This document shows positions 9,008 through 17,847 of a DNA stretch of 41,936 nucleotides, in pieces. A program made the position numbers and the translations under genes. The DNA comes from an uncultured Chlorobiaceae bacterium (lineage in GTDB: Bacteria > Bacteroidota > Chlorobiia > Chlorobiales > Chlorobiaceae), in the NCBI GenBank assembly GCA_903824295.1, contig CAIJWE010000123.1, positions 1 through 41,936 on the forward strand, written 5' to 3'. Position 1 is the first letter of the stretch. Each line of letters begins with the position of its first letter. The notes under the pieces are model-generated. The model had not been told where the DNA came from. It saw only the letters and a program-made list of their open reading frames with translations, and did not search any database.

Positions 9008-10062
9008 ATTTCTGAAATAGAAAGACCGGTTGTGAGAGCATTACGTTTGTTTCTTAATGGGTTATTGGTTACGAGACCCGCATAAAAACGGATTAACCCA
9101 AAGAGTTGCGGGATTACTACAAGAGAGCAGTGCCAGGCATAGATCCTCGCCTCTTTCTTGTTCAGTTTGTTTTCACGCATAAATTTATTGACCTTGAAGA
9201 TACGGGGATTGAGGAGTAAGGCGGTGCCGGGAGTTACGGTGAGAAGCGCAATCGTAATGGCTGCTGATGATGGATAGATCAAAAGTATCAAGAGGGAAAA
9301 AATCAGGCAGATAAAAAATCCACCACCTTTGATAGCAATTTTCTGAAATTCATACTTCCAGAAATCACTGCCAGCCTCGGCTTCTCGTTTGCGAACAGCA
9401 GCAAATCCATACCCTGAACGGAATGCCCTCGCCAGGTATTGACGAACTGTTTTCATGGCCAGGTCATGCTGTGTCATCAAAGCGTCAAGTCGGACAATCT
9501 TCCATCCATCCCGTATAATCCGACGGCTCAGCTCAGGATCTTCTCCACCGACCAGAAGTTCGTCATAACCACCCGTTTTTTCAAGAACCTTGCGCTTTAA
9601 CAGGACGTCACCGCCAAAACAACTGGACTCTCCGATGGGTCCGTTCCACTCAATGTTTCCTATCCAGTTATAGACGGAGTGTTCAGGATGCATCTCTTTG
9701 CGAAATCCCATCACAGCACCAATTTGCTCATCATCCATAGCCTTAACGGCAATTTTAAGCCAGTCAGGGTTTAGAATCGTGTCCGAATCAAGAAAATGCA
9801 CCAATTCCGAAGAGCCTTGTTTCCAACCATGATTCCGACCCATACCCGGAGTTGGATACTCTGGATGAAGGGCTATAAGCGCAACGGAGCCATAACCCCT
9901 GGCAACTTCTATACTTCTGTCGGTTGATCCACCGTCAACATAGTATATCCGGATTTTTTCACTTGGGTAATCAGACGCAAGGAGAGAATCAATGCACCTG
10001 CCTAATGTTTTACTGCAGTTAACACCTATAAGAACGCAATCGATAGCAGGCAGATGTGACAT
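9004..10062 (-). CDS. Glycosyltransferase family 2 protein with C-terminal membrane helices
   Basis: The 352-residue protein has a GT2 catalytic domain over about residues 8-230: CVLIGVNCSKTLGRCI, the YVDGGSTDRS nucleotide-binding turn, the metal-binding LDSDT near residue 93, and the GGEDPELSRRI acceptor motif near 170. Two membrane helices follow (about 250-290). An AAGGA element about 10 nt upstream of the ATG is a good ribosome binding site, as expected for the first gene after the terminator at 10228-10262. This gene therefore probably heads the second glycosyltransferase block, though I found no strong promoter in the 190-bp spacer. It overlaps the next GT4 gene by 4 bp. Confidence 0.88.
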   Translation of the reverse strand: MSHLPAIDCVLIGVNCSKTLGRCIDSLLASDYPSEKIRIYYVDGGSTDRSIEVARGYGSVALIALHPEYPTPGMGRNHGWKQGSSELVHFLDSDTILNPDWLKIAVKAMDDEQIGAVMGFRKEMHPEHSVYNWIGNIEWNGPIGESSCFGGDVLLKRKVLEKTGGYDELLVGGEDPELSRRIIRDGWKIVRLDALMTQHDLAMKTVRQYLARAFRSGYGFAAVRKREAEAGSDFWKYEFQKIAIKGGGFFICLIFSLLILLIYPSSAAITIALLTVTPGTALLLNPRIFKVNKFMRENKLNKKEARIYAWHCSLVVIPQLFGLIRFYAGLVTNNPLRNKRNALTTGLSISEI

Positions 10063-10227
10063 TCTTGATTTTCCTTAGAATTTGCTTATGCAATAACACT
10101 CTTTCTGTATACTCGCAAATTGAATGCCAAAGGAAAAAAAACAAACAAGTCATTTATTTATAAACGATTGAGGGCGTCCGATCAGCCTGAGGCCTCTTTG
10201 TGCATAGCATATAGAGAGGCTTTTTAG

Positions 10228-10262
10228 AGAAAAAACTCTCTGATTGATAGAGTCAGAGAGTT
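10228..10262 (-). terminator. Intrinsic terminator overlapping the WG-repeat gene stop codon
   Basis: On the minus strand a perfect 10-bp stem (AACTCTCTGA, 10253-10262, pairing with 10234-10243) encloses a 9-nt loop and runs into a six-T tract. The TGA stop codon of the WG-repeat gene is part of the first arm, so there is almost no 3' untranslated sequence. A second, weaker inverted repeat (GCCTCT/AGAGGC, 10192-10220) lies just beyond. The structure divides the polysaccharide locus into an upstream export block and a downstream glycosyltransferase block. Confidence 0.75.
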
Positions 10263-11485
10263 GAGTATTCCTCTGTGAACGTAATGGTTATGACTACCCC
10301 CCCCTGTTTATTGATAAATCCTATGGTATTTTTATCACCTTCGGTAATGATTATTTTTGCAAGACCTTCAGAAAAACCTTCTGCTGCAACGAAATTGGGC
10401 TTGATGACCATTGCGCCCTCTCTGTCGATATACCCATAGAGATTACCTACCTTAACCAGGGCTAAACCTTCTGAAAAAGGGTAAGCCTCAAGAAATTGAG
10501 GCCTGATAACCATCCTGCCTTTTTTGTCAATAAACCCATATTGATGGCCCACTTTGACAGCAGCCACTCCCTCTGAAAAAACACTCAGGTCATCAAAGGT
10601 AAGGTTAAAGATATTTTTTCCTTGTCGATCGATAAACATTGAATGATTTCCAGTTTTTGCAACCGCAAATCCCTCTGAAAAAATACCGATTTCATCAAAA
10701 ACAGGGTTGATAACCAATCTACCTCGCCGGTCAATTACCCCCCATTTGCCAGTCAGAGTATCACCAAACCTCACAGCAGCAAGACCATCCTTAAACCTGT
10801 TGACCGCATCGAACTGAAAGACCGTGACCATTTTCCCATCGGTATTGATAAACCCAAACTTGCCTGAACGATCATCACCAAGTCTAACCGCGGCAAGACC
10901 TTCAGAAAAGTCCTGCGCTACATCAAATTGCGGCAGAACGATCAACCTCCCTTTTCTGTCAATAAATCCAAACTTACCGGCGCTAAATTCACCAATATCA
11001 ACTCTGGTCATATTTTTTTTAAAACCAGGTGTAGCGCCAAACTGTTTATTGATAAGAATTCTGCTCTGTTTGTCGACAAAAACATGGTTTTCTCGAGTGT
11101 CGGCAACAACTATAGCGGCCCGACCGTTGGCAAAGTCGTGTGCGACTGAAAATTGCGGGACAAACGACATTGCCCCCTCTTTGTCAATAAATCCATAGCG
11201 GCCGTTTATTTTAACGGCTGCAACGCCTTCAGAAAAGTCGCTGGCCTCATCGAATTGCGGAGTGATGACAATCTTGCCATGTTTGTTAATAAAACCAAAA
11301 TGTTTGCCTATCCGTACCGCAGCAAGACTATCCGAAAAGAGATGCACCGTATTCAACTGTGGGCTGAACCTGTCGCCTGCCATTGTTTCTGCAAAGCCAA
11401 TGGCAGGAGCCTCAATAAGAAAAAATAATAATAAACTTATAAGGGCATGCAAAATTGTTTGTTTGCAATTAAATTGAGGGTTCAT
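10253..11485 (-). CDS. Secreted WG-repeat protein
   Basis: Starting at the ATG at 11485 the protein is about 410 residues. It opens with a basic stretch, a hydrophobic core (ALISLLLFFLIEAP) and an AIGFA|E signal-peptidase-like site, so it is probably exported. The remainder is about ten tandem units of roughly 33-40 residues, each built as FSEGLAAVK followed by GFIDKKG and a PQF segment, the hallmark of WG beta-hairpin repeats. The third unit is degenerate. An upstream start at 11548 would overlap the VanZ-like gene by about 80 bp and push the signal peptide inward, so I chose the later start (17-bp overlap). A G8 tract lies near the 3' end (10297-10304). WG repeats have no single known function; a structural or binding role at the cell surface is inferred from the locus. 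Confidence 0.85.
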   Translation of the reverse strand: MNPQFNCKQTILHALISLLLFFLIEAPAIGFAETMAGDRFSPQLNTVHLFSDSLAAVRIGKHFGFINKHGKIVITPQFDEASDFSEGVAAVKINGRYGFIDKEGAMSFVPQFSVAHDFANGRAAIVVADTRENHVFVDKQSRILINKQFGATPGFKKNMTRVDIGEFSAGKFGFIDRKGRLIVLPQFDVAQDFSEGLAAVRLGDDRSGKFGFINTDGKMVTVFQFDAVNRFKDGLAAVRFGDTLTGKWGVIDRRGRLVINPVFDEIGIFSEGFAVAKTGNHSMFIDRQGKNIFNLTFDDLSVFSEGVAAVKVGHQYGFIDKKGRMVIRPQFLEAYPFSEGLALVKVGNLYGYIDREGAMVIKPNFVAAEGFSEGLAKIIITEGDKNTIGFINKQGGVVITITFTEEYSTL

Positions 11486-11840
11486 TGCCATAATGCATTT
11501 TAATGCGTATGATTGCTGCCGCAACAACTCCAATAATGATTCCGACATTATTGTATAATGCGTTCAGATTCAAAAATTCGAATCCCTCACCAGTAATTGT
11601 GGTATGCAATATTTCAAAAAGAAAGCTTATCGGCGCTATAGCAATGGTGATCAGAAACGCCAATATCCTTTTTCGGAATAAGAGTATAGGTACAAAAGCA
11701 AGGATGGTATAGATCGTAACATGAAAGAGTATATCAAATACATTTCCCTCTGAATTGGCTGTACTTCCTGAAAAAGTAGCTCCAACAAGGCCAATAAAGA
11801 CAATAATCCAGATTATTATGAGTTTTGTTGAAAGTTGCAT
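11469..11840 (-). CDS. VanZ-like membrane protein
   Basis: A 123-residue protein with four predicted membrane helices (about 7-25, 36-53, 58-76 and 92-112). The sequence DILFHVTIYTILAF matches the KxxHFxxYaxLg helix of the VanZ-like family, and EGFEFLNLNALYNNVGI corresponds to its second conserved loop. VanZ-like proteins are small and of uncertain biochemical function but recur in exopolysaccharide loci, often beside the polymerase or the exosortase. It lies 21 bp downstream of the Wzy-like gene and overlaps the WG-repeat gene by 17 bp, so it belongs to the export operon. Confidence 0.75.
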   Translation of the reverse strand: MQLSTKLIIIWIIVFIGLVGATFSGSTANSEGNVFDILFHVTIYTILAFVPILLFRKRILAFLITIAIAPISFLFEILHTTITGEGFEFLNLNALYNNVGIIIGVVAAAIIRIKMHYGNEPSI

Positions 11841-11861
11841 CTTCAGGCAGGTTAATGTTTA

Positions 11862-13295
11862 TTAGCGAATAAATGTTGTCTTTTGAGAAGGTGATGCCCC
11901 AACGAAACGGGTTCCCCGAGTAATTACGCTCTCAATCATATCTGAAGTATTGATTTCAGCAGAGGGCAAAAAAGAGTCTGGATTTTTTATGAACAACCCG
12001 ACCAAGCCACCAACAACAACCATATAAATTGGATTAAACATCGCATTAAGAAGGTTGTCAATCTGAGTAATAGAGGAAAATACAGCCATGGCAGCCGGAG
12101 CTGCATAGGGTGCGGTTTTCCATAATTCAGGTTTTAAACGAAAAAGAAGAATAAAGACCGGCAACTGAATCATCAGAAAAAAAATTGATAACCCGTAGAT
12201 ACCATTGACTCCGTAGACTATAATCCACCCGCCATCAGTCACCGCAATATCTTTCCCTTTATCATCAAAGACTCTTGAACGATTCCAACCGCCCCATCCA
12301 AAAAAAGAACCTTGAAACGCTTTATTGAGAAGCATGGTTTCATTGTCAAACCGAAATTGCAATGATGCAGCTCGCGAAGGGCTGAATTTTTGAGCAATGT
12401 AGTCAGTGAAATTTCGACCATCCCATGAATAGCCGATTCTCGCAACCATGTAGAGATAAGGACAGAGCAGCAATATTGCCACAAGAATAAAATTTTTATA
12501 TCTGCTGGAGAGATAGAGTACGCCAAGAGCAACGAATAAATATAAAATTGCCCCGGCTGACTGCATCATGAGAGTGGTAAAGACAAGCACGAGGAGCAGG
12601 AGGAGAGATGGTATCGTTAATATTTTTTTTGGGAGTCCTTTGCAGTAATAGAGCCAACTTCCAAGTAATGCTGCCAGCATCATCCACATGGAAGTCATAA
12701 GGCCATGGTCCATGTAGACTGATGGCCTGTACCCTCCGTTTTCGCGCAGACTCTGAGCAAAGCTTGTTTGGGAAAAACCGTATGTCAAGCGATGCATTTG
12801 CGGGCTTATAATCATTTCAATCCAACAGAACGGCACATAGATAACGCCACCGATAAAAATAGTGAGCGCAAGGGTTTTTAAGGCATCGGTATCAGTAAAA
12901 TAGATTCTACCGATATAGTAGGGCAGCCCGAATTTTATGGCCGTGTACAAGATTGTCGAGAGTCCATCATAAATCCCTAAACCATTGAATATTGATGAAA
13001 AAAAAGAGGCGGTACACCAGAGCACAATCAAAGTATCTGCAATATGAAACTTGAAGTTTAACAGGCGTTCTTGATCACGAAAATAGGCTCCTGCAAAAAT
13101 TCCGAGACCGAGTACGGTTGATTTTGTGTTTTTAAGCAGAAAGATATCATAATCTGCACATGGCAGGAACATCCATCCAGCTACGTAGGCTATAACAGGT
13201 ACCAGGCGTGCGTCAAGCTTTTTGTAAAGAAAGAAGACAAAAGGGGTCCATCCGAAAAAAGCAAGAGGTACAAATATGTTTCCCGGGCTGCTCAT
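11862..13295 (-). CDS. O-antigen ligase/polymerase-like membrane protein (Wzy-type)
   Basis: The 477-residue protein has about ten to twelve hydrophobic helices. A long loop in the second half (about residues 300-365) contains MVARIGYSWDGRN, RAASLQFRFDNE, GWGGWNR and TDGGWIIV. This layout of many helices with one large external loop carrying arginines and a late aromatic/glycine motif is that of O-antigen ligases and Wzy polymerases, and the WaaL-like family shows the same RxxxW and GxG features. It would join lipid-linked repeat units, or ligate the chain, on the periplasmic face. The gene overlaps the upstream acetyltransferase gene by 4 bp. Ligase and polymerase cannot be told apart by sequence alone; polymerase fits the company of a Wzz-type protein and Wza. 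Confidence 0.8.
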   Translation of the reverse strand: MSSPGNIFVPLAFFGWTPFVFFLYKKLDARLVPVIAYVAGWMFLPCADYDIFLLKNTKSTVLGLGIFAGAYFRDQERLLNFKFHIADTLIVLWCTASFFSSIFNGLGIYDGLSTILYTAIKFGLPYYIGRIYFTDTDALKTLALTIFIGGVIYVPFCWIEMIISPQMHRLTYGFSQTSFAQSLRENGGYRPSVYMDHGLMTSMWMMLAALLGSWLYYCKGLPKKILTIPSLLLLLVLVFTTLMMQSAGAILYLFVALGVLYLSSRYKNFILVAILLLCPYLYMVARIGYSWDGRNFTDYIAQKFSPSRAASLQFRFDNETMLLNKAFQGSFFGWGGWNRSRVFDDKGKDIAVTDGGWIIVYGVNGIYGLSIFFLMIQLPVFILLFRLKPELWKTAPYAAPAAMAVFSSITQIDNLLNAMFNPIYMVVVGGLVGLFIKNPDSFLPSAEINTSDMIESVITRGTRFVGASPSQKTTFIR

Positions 13296-13792
13296 TGGTG
13301 TTTATTATGAACTATTGCTGGTATACCAACTGCCGTAGACGCCTCGGGAACATCATTCAGAACAACAGCGTTAGCCCCAATGCGAGCGTGAGCTCCAATG
13401 TGAATATTTCCTATTATTTTGGCTCCTGCACCGATATCAACATGGCCCTCAATAACGGGAAGACCCGGCTTTAGTCCGTTTCCTATAGTAACTTGTTGAA
13501 AAATAAGACAGTTCGGGCCGATTTCAGCATCAGGATGTATAACGATACCGTTTGGATGCGGAATCATCAGGCCACCACCTATTTTTGAATTGAGCGGGAT
13601 ATCAGCGCCACATACAGCACTCCAGAAACGATGTCGTACAACAAAAAAAAAGGACATCATTTTTGAAATGATGGTCTTTTTTAACTGCTGGCGTTGGTAA
13701 TGACGAATAGCTAACAAAAGATATTTTCCTGGTTCATAATGTCCGCTTATAATTTTTTCACGGGACCAGTCAGGTTCAGTTGCTGAAATCAT
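13292..13792 (-). CDS. Serine-acetyltransferase-like hexapeptide acetyltransferase
   Basis: The 166-residue protein has a short helical N-terminus and a left-handed beta-helix: IPLNSKIGGGLMIPHPNGIVI, then QQVTIGNG, VDIGAGAKIIGNIHIGAHARIGANAVV, ending AVGIPAIV. The PHPNGIVIH segment carries the catalytic-type histidine of CysE-like enzymes. Homologues in polysaccharide loci (for example EpsC-like proteins) are annotated as serine O-acetyltransferases but probably acetylate a sugar. It lies between the co-polymerase gene (11-bp gap) and the Wzy-like gene (4-bp overlap). A cytoplasmic role in acetylating a nucleotide-sugar or repeat unit is inferred. A second member of the family is at 19004. 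Confidence 0.85.
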   Translation of the reverse strand: MISATEPDWSREKIISGHYEPGKYLLLAIRHYQRQQLKKTIISKMMSFFFVVRHRFWSAVCGADIPLNSKIGGGLMIPHPNGIVIHPDAEIGPNCLIFQQVTIGNGLKPGLPVIEGHVDIGAGAKIIGNIHIGAHARIGANAVVLNDVPEASTAVGIPAIVHNKHQ

Positions 13793-13803
13793 CTTTTATA
13801 CAA

Positions 13804-16053
13804 TTACTTTTTTCGTTTGAGTAAATTCCCGAAAAAACTGATAACGTTATCAATCTTAACAAGAAACTGTGATTTAATAATATAGTCAATAGCTTTCTTG
13901 GGTATAATTTTTTTTATGAAATCTGGTGGTTTATCGAAATACTCTTCTATGGAAAGCGTTTGCTTGATTCCTCCATAGTTGAGAATCGGAGCAATTGCAG
14001 GAACTCCAAGACGAATAAGCAATTCTGCTGAAAGTCTCAAGTTTTTGTATTTAGAACTATTTCCAAGACTAACCAAGGCAACAATATCACTATAAATCGC
14101 AAGATGTTCCGTAAGATGACTTTTCAATAATGATGCGCTATCGATACAGATAAAGTCATACTCTTTTTTAACCTCATCAAGCAATGTTTTTATTAATTGA
14201 CGAGGTATCGGATTAGCCGTTATATTGCCTGCATACATCATATCAATATTATCACCCGGAGTGGAGATGATGTAATCTTTCCATGATCCGCCATTATAGA
14301 GATAATCGCATAGACCTGGTAAATTAAGCTGAAATTCAGATTCATTTTCAACCACAGGAATCTCAATATCACCATCTATCATAAGGACTTTTGGAGCAAT
14401 TCTTGAAAGCGCCTTGGCGCAACTGAATGCGATTGCTGATGATCCAACCCCTTTTTCAATTCCGGTAAAGAGGATGGTTCTTGTATTATCATGCTCTTTT
14501 TCGCGACAGAACTTGATGGCAAGACTACCTATCTTATGGGCCTTGAAATCATCAGGAGCAATACTCAGTGGTTGTTCGCTATCCATTTCTTTATCAACAG
14601 CTAAAATTGTCTGTGTTGGAGGATAGCCAAGAGCGTGCTCAACGTCCAGTGGCCGACGGATAGTGTCATCTAAAAATTCATAAAGGAAAAATGCACCCCC
14701 GACAAAGGCGAAGGAGCCTAAAAAGAACATCGTCAGGAGGTTTTTGGTATTTGATTTAAGGGGTGCTTTAGGTGTTCTTGCCCGAGACTCTATGGATATA
14801 CGTAAAGGAGCCTTGTTTTCAATCTCTATTTCAGTGATTCGAGTATCAAGCATATCGAGAATGCCTCGCTTATGTTTTACAAACTCATAGAGACTTTCTC
14901 CTTTGTGAATCCCTATTGAGACTCGTTTTGCCTCTTTTAAATTTTTATCCAGCTCCTGCTGCATTTGCAATTCAGCATTTTTGGTTTTATCAAAATCAGT
15001 TTTCGCATGTACCAACTGTGTTTTTATGTCAAGATCTCTCTTGCCATTCAGTACCGATTTTGCTGTATTTCGTACCTCACTGTGCAACTTGGTTGCGTAA
15101 TTTTTCATGGCATTCATGCGCTGCTCAACATAGATGCGGTCAGGATTTTTTGGTGTTAATCCATCGGTTGTGCTTCTCATGTCCTGGAGTTGCTGATAAG
15201 TCCAAGAATCAGTTATATAGAGTGATTGATTATTCATCACCAGTTCATCAATAAGAGGATCTAATGAAAGTGCCGATATTTCCCTGCTTTCAGTTTTTAT
15301 TTTTTCATAATTTGTTTCAGCTTTTATTCTTTCAAACAGGGCATTGTCGTAAATTGCTAAAAGTGACAGGCTGTTTTTGGCGGCAATATTAAACTCCTCG
15401 GAATATGCAGCAGTAGAAATATCTTTCGTAAGGCTGTCAAGATTACGCTCATACACAGCCATTTGATCTTCAATAGACTTTTTTTGACCATAAAGATACT
15501 TCAGCTTATCCGAATCGACGGTATTATTTTTAGTACGACTGTCGTTGATATAGACATTCATGAGCTTGTTCACTATTTCAGCCAGCCCATAGGGCTTGCT
15601 GCCGGAAATCGTTATCTCCAGCAGATGTGTTCCTGAAAAAGGTTTAACCGTGATTGAGCGATCAAGAATATCCGCGCAAACATCTGTCGATTTGATACCG
15701 GGAAATATTGCATTTCTTTCGCGGGAACTGAGTTGCTCAACGGTAAGCTTTAGAACATCGAAGGATTTTATGGTGTGTGCTTGAGTGTTGGCGTAATCGT
15801 TATAATAGTTGGCTATAGAGGTCTCATCGGATGTGGTAATTAATTTAGATATAACCGGGTCAAGCTTTAGAAACGCATGAATTTCATAGTATGGTTTTTT
15901 TATCAAAAATATTAACGGCGTTAACATTGCAAATAAAAAAGAGCACAAAAATAGAACAAACAGACCATATCGCTTTAAAAAACCGATAATATCGAATGAT
16001 TTTGAACGCTTTCCGTAAGGGAGTAGCACTCTTACGGCATTTTCTTTGAGCAT
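13804..16053 (-). CDS. Polysaccharide co-polymerase with fused BY-kinase-like domain, probably catalytically impaired
   Basis: A 749-residue Wzz/Wzc-type protein. Residues about 27-50 form the first membrane helix; a long periplasmic alpha-helical region follows, and the second helix lies near 438-462. The cytoplasmic part (about 515-749) has the order of a BY-kinase: FTGIEKGVGSS in the Walker A position (near 534), VLMIDGDIE as Walker A', and YDFICIDSASLL as Walker B. The Walker A lysine is replaced by serine (GVGSS instead of GxGKS/T), and the C-terminal tail has no tyrosine cluster. Wzc-type proteins normally control chain length and polymerisation through autophosphorylation. Here a structural co-polymerase role is likely and kinase activity doubtful. 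The gene lies 9 bp from the flippase gene and 11 bp from the acetyltransferase gene. Confidence 0.85.
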   Translation of the reverse strand: MLKENAVRVLLPYGKRSKSFDIIGFLKRYGLFVLFLCSFLFAMLTPLIFLIKKPYYEIHAFLKLDPVISKLITTSDETSIANYYNDYANTQAHTIKSFDVLKLTVEQLSSRERNAIFPGIKSTDVCADILDRSITVKPFSGTHLLEITISGSKPYGLAEIVNKLMNVYINDSRTKNNTVDSDKLKYLYGQKKSIEDQMAVYERNLDSLTKDISTAAYSEEFNIAAKNSLSLLAIYDNALFERIKAETNYEKIKTESREISALSLDPLIDELVMNNQSLYITDSWTYQQLQDMRSTTDGLTPKNPDRIYVEQRMNAMKNYATKLHSEVRNTAKSVLNGKRDLDIKTQLVHAKTDFDKTKNAELQMQQELDKNLKEAKRVSIGIHKGESLYEFVKHKRGILDMLDTRITEIEIENKAPLRISIESRARTPKAPLKSNTKNLLTMFFLGSFAFVGGAFFLYEFLDDTIRRPLDVEHALGYPPTQTILAVDKEMDSEQPLSIAPDDFKAHKIGSLAIKFCREKEHDNTRTILFTGIEKGVGSSAIAFSCAKALSRIAPKVLMIDGDIEIPVVENESEFQLNLPGLCDYLYNGGSWKDYIISTPGDNIDMMYAGNITANPIPRQLIKTLLDEVKKEYDFICIDSASLLKSHLTEHLAIYSDIVALVSLGNSSKYKNLRLSAELLIRLGVPAIAPILNYGGIKQTLSIEEYFDKPPDFIKKIIPKKAIDYIIKSQFLVKIDNVISFFGNLLKRKK

Positions 16054-16062
16054 ACGTGAAGA

Positions 16063-17823
16063 CTATTTTTTGATAAAGAGCGATGGAGATCCGTGTGACT
16101 CAATTTTTCCATTCTGGAGATTGTAAACGGTGTCGCATTTTTCGATTGTACTCAGTCTATGGGCTACGATGATGATTGTTTTTGATCCTTGCAGGGCATT
16201 TACTGCCTGCATAACCTCTTTTTCAGTTGCTATATCCAGAGCACTTGTCGCTTCGTCAAGCACGAGTATTGGTGGATTGTGATAAAGTGCACGAGCGATG
16301 CCGATCCGTTGACGTTGGCCGCCCGAGAGTCGAACGCCTCTCTCACCGACTATCGTATCGAGCCCTTCAGGGAGTTGCTCTACGAATTCCGTAAGATATG
16401 CGGCTGAAACAGCTTTTTTTACACACTCTTCATCAATATCTTCGGCAGGCAGCCCAAAAGCGATGTTATTCCGAAGCGTCTCATCAGTCAGATATATTGA
16501 TTGTGATACATAACCGATCTGGTTCTGCCATCCACGCATGTTCTTTTGAATATCAAGACCGTCAGCTTCAATAGAGCCTGAATCAGGTGTCAGTAAACCT
16601 AAAAGAATATCAACAAGCGTGCTTTTGCCAGATCCGCTTTTTCCTATAAAACCCACAGAGGTACCCTGCTTGATGGTAAGAGAGATATTGTTGAGGGCAG
16701 GTGAAGGTGCCTCAGGGTAGGTATATAAAATATTTTGGAGTACGAGTTGGTTATTGAATGATTTTGACGAAGCCTCAGGTTTATCGTTTTCCTCTACCGG
16801 TAGTTCAAATTCCTTTTGCAGGATATCAATGACAGGTGAGCAGTATTTTAGTGCCTGTGATGCAGCGAGAATTCTGTTAATGGATGGTATTAAGCGGAAT
16901 GCCGCTACGGCAAAAAGGCCCATCTTCGGGATGATGTCTCCAATCGCACCTCCCTGAGCTAATGTTGTGATGACAAGCAGTGCAAAGGCCGCAATGGTAA
17001 GAAGCTCCATTAATAGGCGGGGTAACTGCTGCACGGTTGCATTTAACTGTACAACACTTGCACGTGCATTGGTATGCACTTTATATCGATTTAAAAATTC
17101 AGAATCTCGCCCAAGTAATTTAACATCTTTGGCACCCCCAAGACCTTGCTGCAGGTGAAGGAGTCTCATCCCATCGTGCAGTTGACGAATTTCACCCCAG
17201 CGGGTCATCCTTTTTTTCGTCAGTTTCATAAATCCAAAACCTGTCAAGCTAAATATGGTGATAATAATCATGCTGCCGACAGGTTCAATCAGCACCACCA
17301 TGATGCAGAGAGCAACAATAACGAGAGATTCCGTTATAAGTTGTAATGCCGGGGTTACAACGTTATTGGTAAACACCCCGACTTCGGTAATAACATTTTG
17401 TGTTAAAATTGCTGAGTTTCGTTGCAAGTGAAATACGTATGGCTGACGCAGATAGATAGTGAAGAGGCGAAGAGAGAGCCTTGCCTCTAAATTAGAGATA
17501 AAGCGATTTTGACCCCAGGCCAGCATGCCTAAATAAACCGCCTTGAAGAGATAGACAACAAACAGCAGCAAAACGCCACCGATCAAAAGTGTATTAGAAT
17601 CCGGGTTCCCCAATAATTGGAGCAGCGGACGGATTGCCGGATATTTTTCAGCGATATCATGTTGTGAAAAAATAGCAAGCGTCGGTATCACCAAACCGAT
17701 ACCAAGGGCTTCAAGACAAACACCGACAAGCATCAAAAAAAGCAATATCGTAACATTCACCCGCTCTTTTGGCTGCAGGAACAGTTTGGCTTTTTTAAGA
17801 AACGACAAATGAGAGAGCGTCAT
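16063..17823 (-). CDS. ABC transporter, PglK/MsbA-type lipid-linked oligosaccharide flippase
   Basis: The 586-residue protein is a half-transporter. The N-terminal membrane domain has six helices (about residues 20-320). The ATPase domain follows with Walker A GKSGSGKST near 388, Q-loop YVSQS, signature LSGGQRQRIGIARAL near 490, Walker B ILVLDEATSALD, and the H-loop histidine in VAHRLST. All catalytic motifs are intact. Size and arrangement match PglK/MsbA homodimers, which move lipid-linked glycans across the inner membrane. Between the Wza-type and Wzz-type genes, this is the only flippase candidate in the locus, because no Wzx-type (MATE/MOP) gene is visible. A peptide or lipid exporter is the less likely alternative. 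Confidence 0.88.
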   Translation of the reverse strand: MTLSHLSFLKKAKLFLQPKERVNVTILLFLMLVGVCLEALGIGLVIPTLAIFSQHDIAEKYPAIRPLLQLLGNPDSNTLLIGGVLLLFVVYLFKAVYLGMLAWGQNRFISNLEARLSLRLFTIYLRQPYVFHLQRNSAILTQNVITEVGVFTNNVVTPALQLITESLVIVALCIMVVLIEPVGSMIIITIFSLTGFGFMKLTKKRMTRWGEIRQLHDGMRLLHLQQGLGGAKDVKLLGRDSEFLNRYKVHTNARASVVQLNATVQQLPRLLMELLTIAAFALLVITTLAQGGAIGDIIPKMGLFAVAAFRLIPSINRILAASQALKYCSPVIDILQKEFELPVEENDKPEASSKSFNNQLVLQNILYTYPEAPSPALNNISLTIKQGTSVGFIGKSGSGKSTLVDILLGLLTPDSGSIEADGLDIQKNMRGWQNQIGYVSQSIYLTDETLRNNIAFGLPAEDIDEECVKKAVSAAYLTEFVEQLPEGLDTIVGERGVRLSGGQRQRIGIARALYHNPPILVLDEATSALDIATEKEVMQAVNALQGSKTIIIVAHRLSTIEKCDTVYNLQNGKIESHGSPSLFIKK

Positions 17824-17847
17824 TGTTTTGTTTTAGCGATAGTTTAT

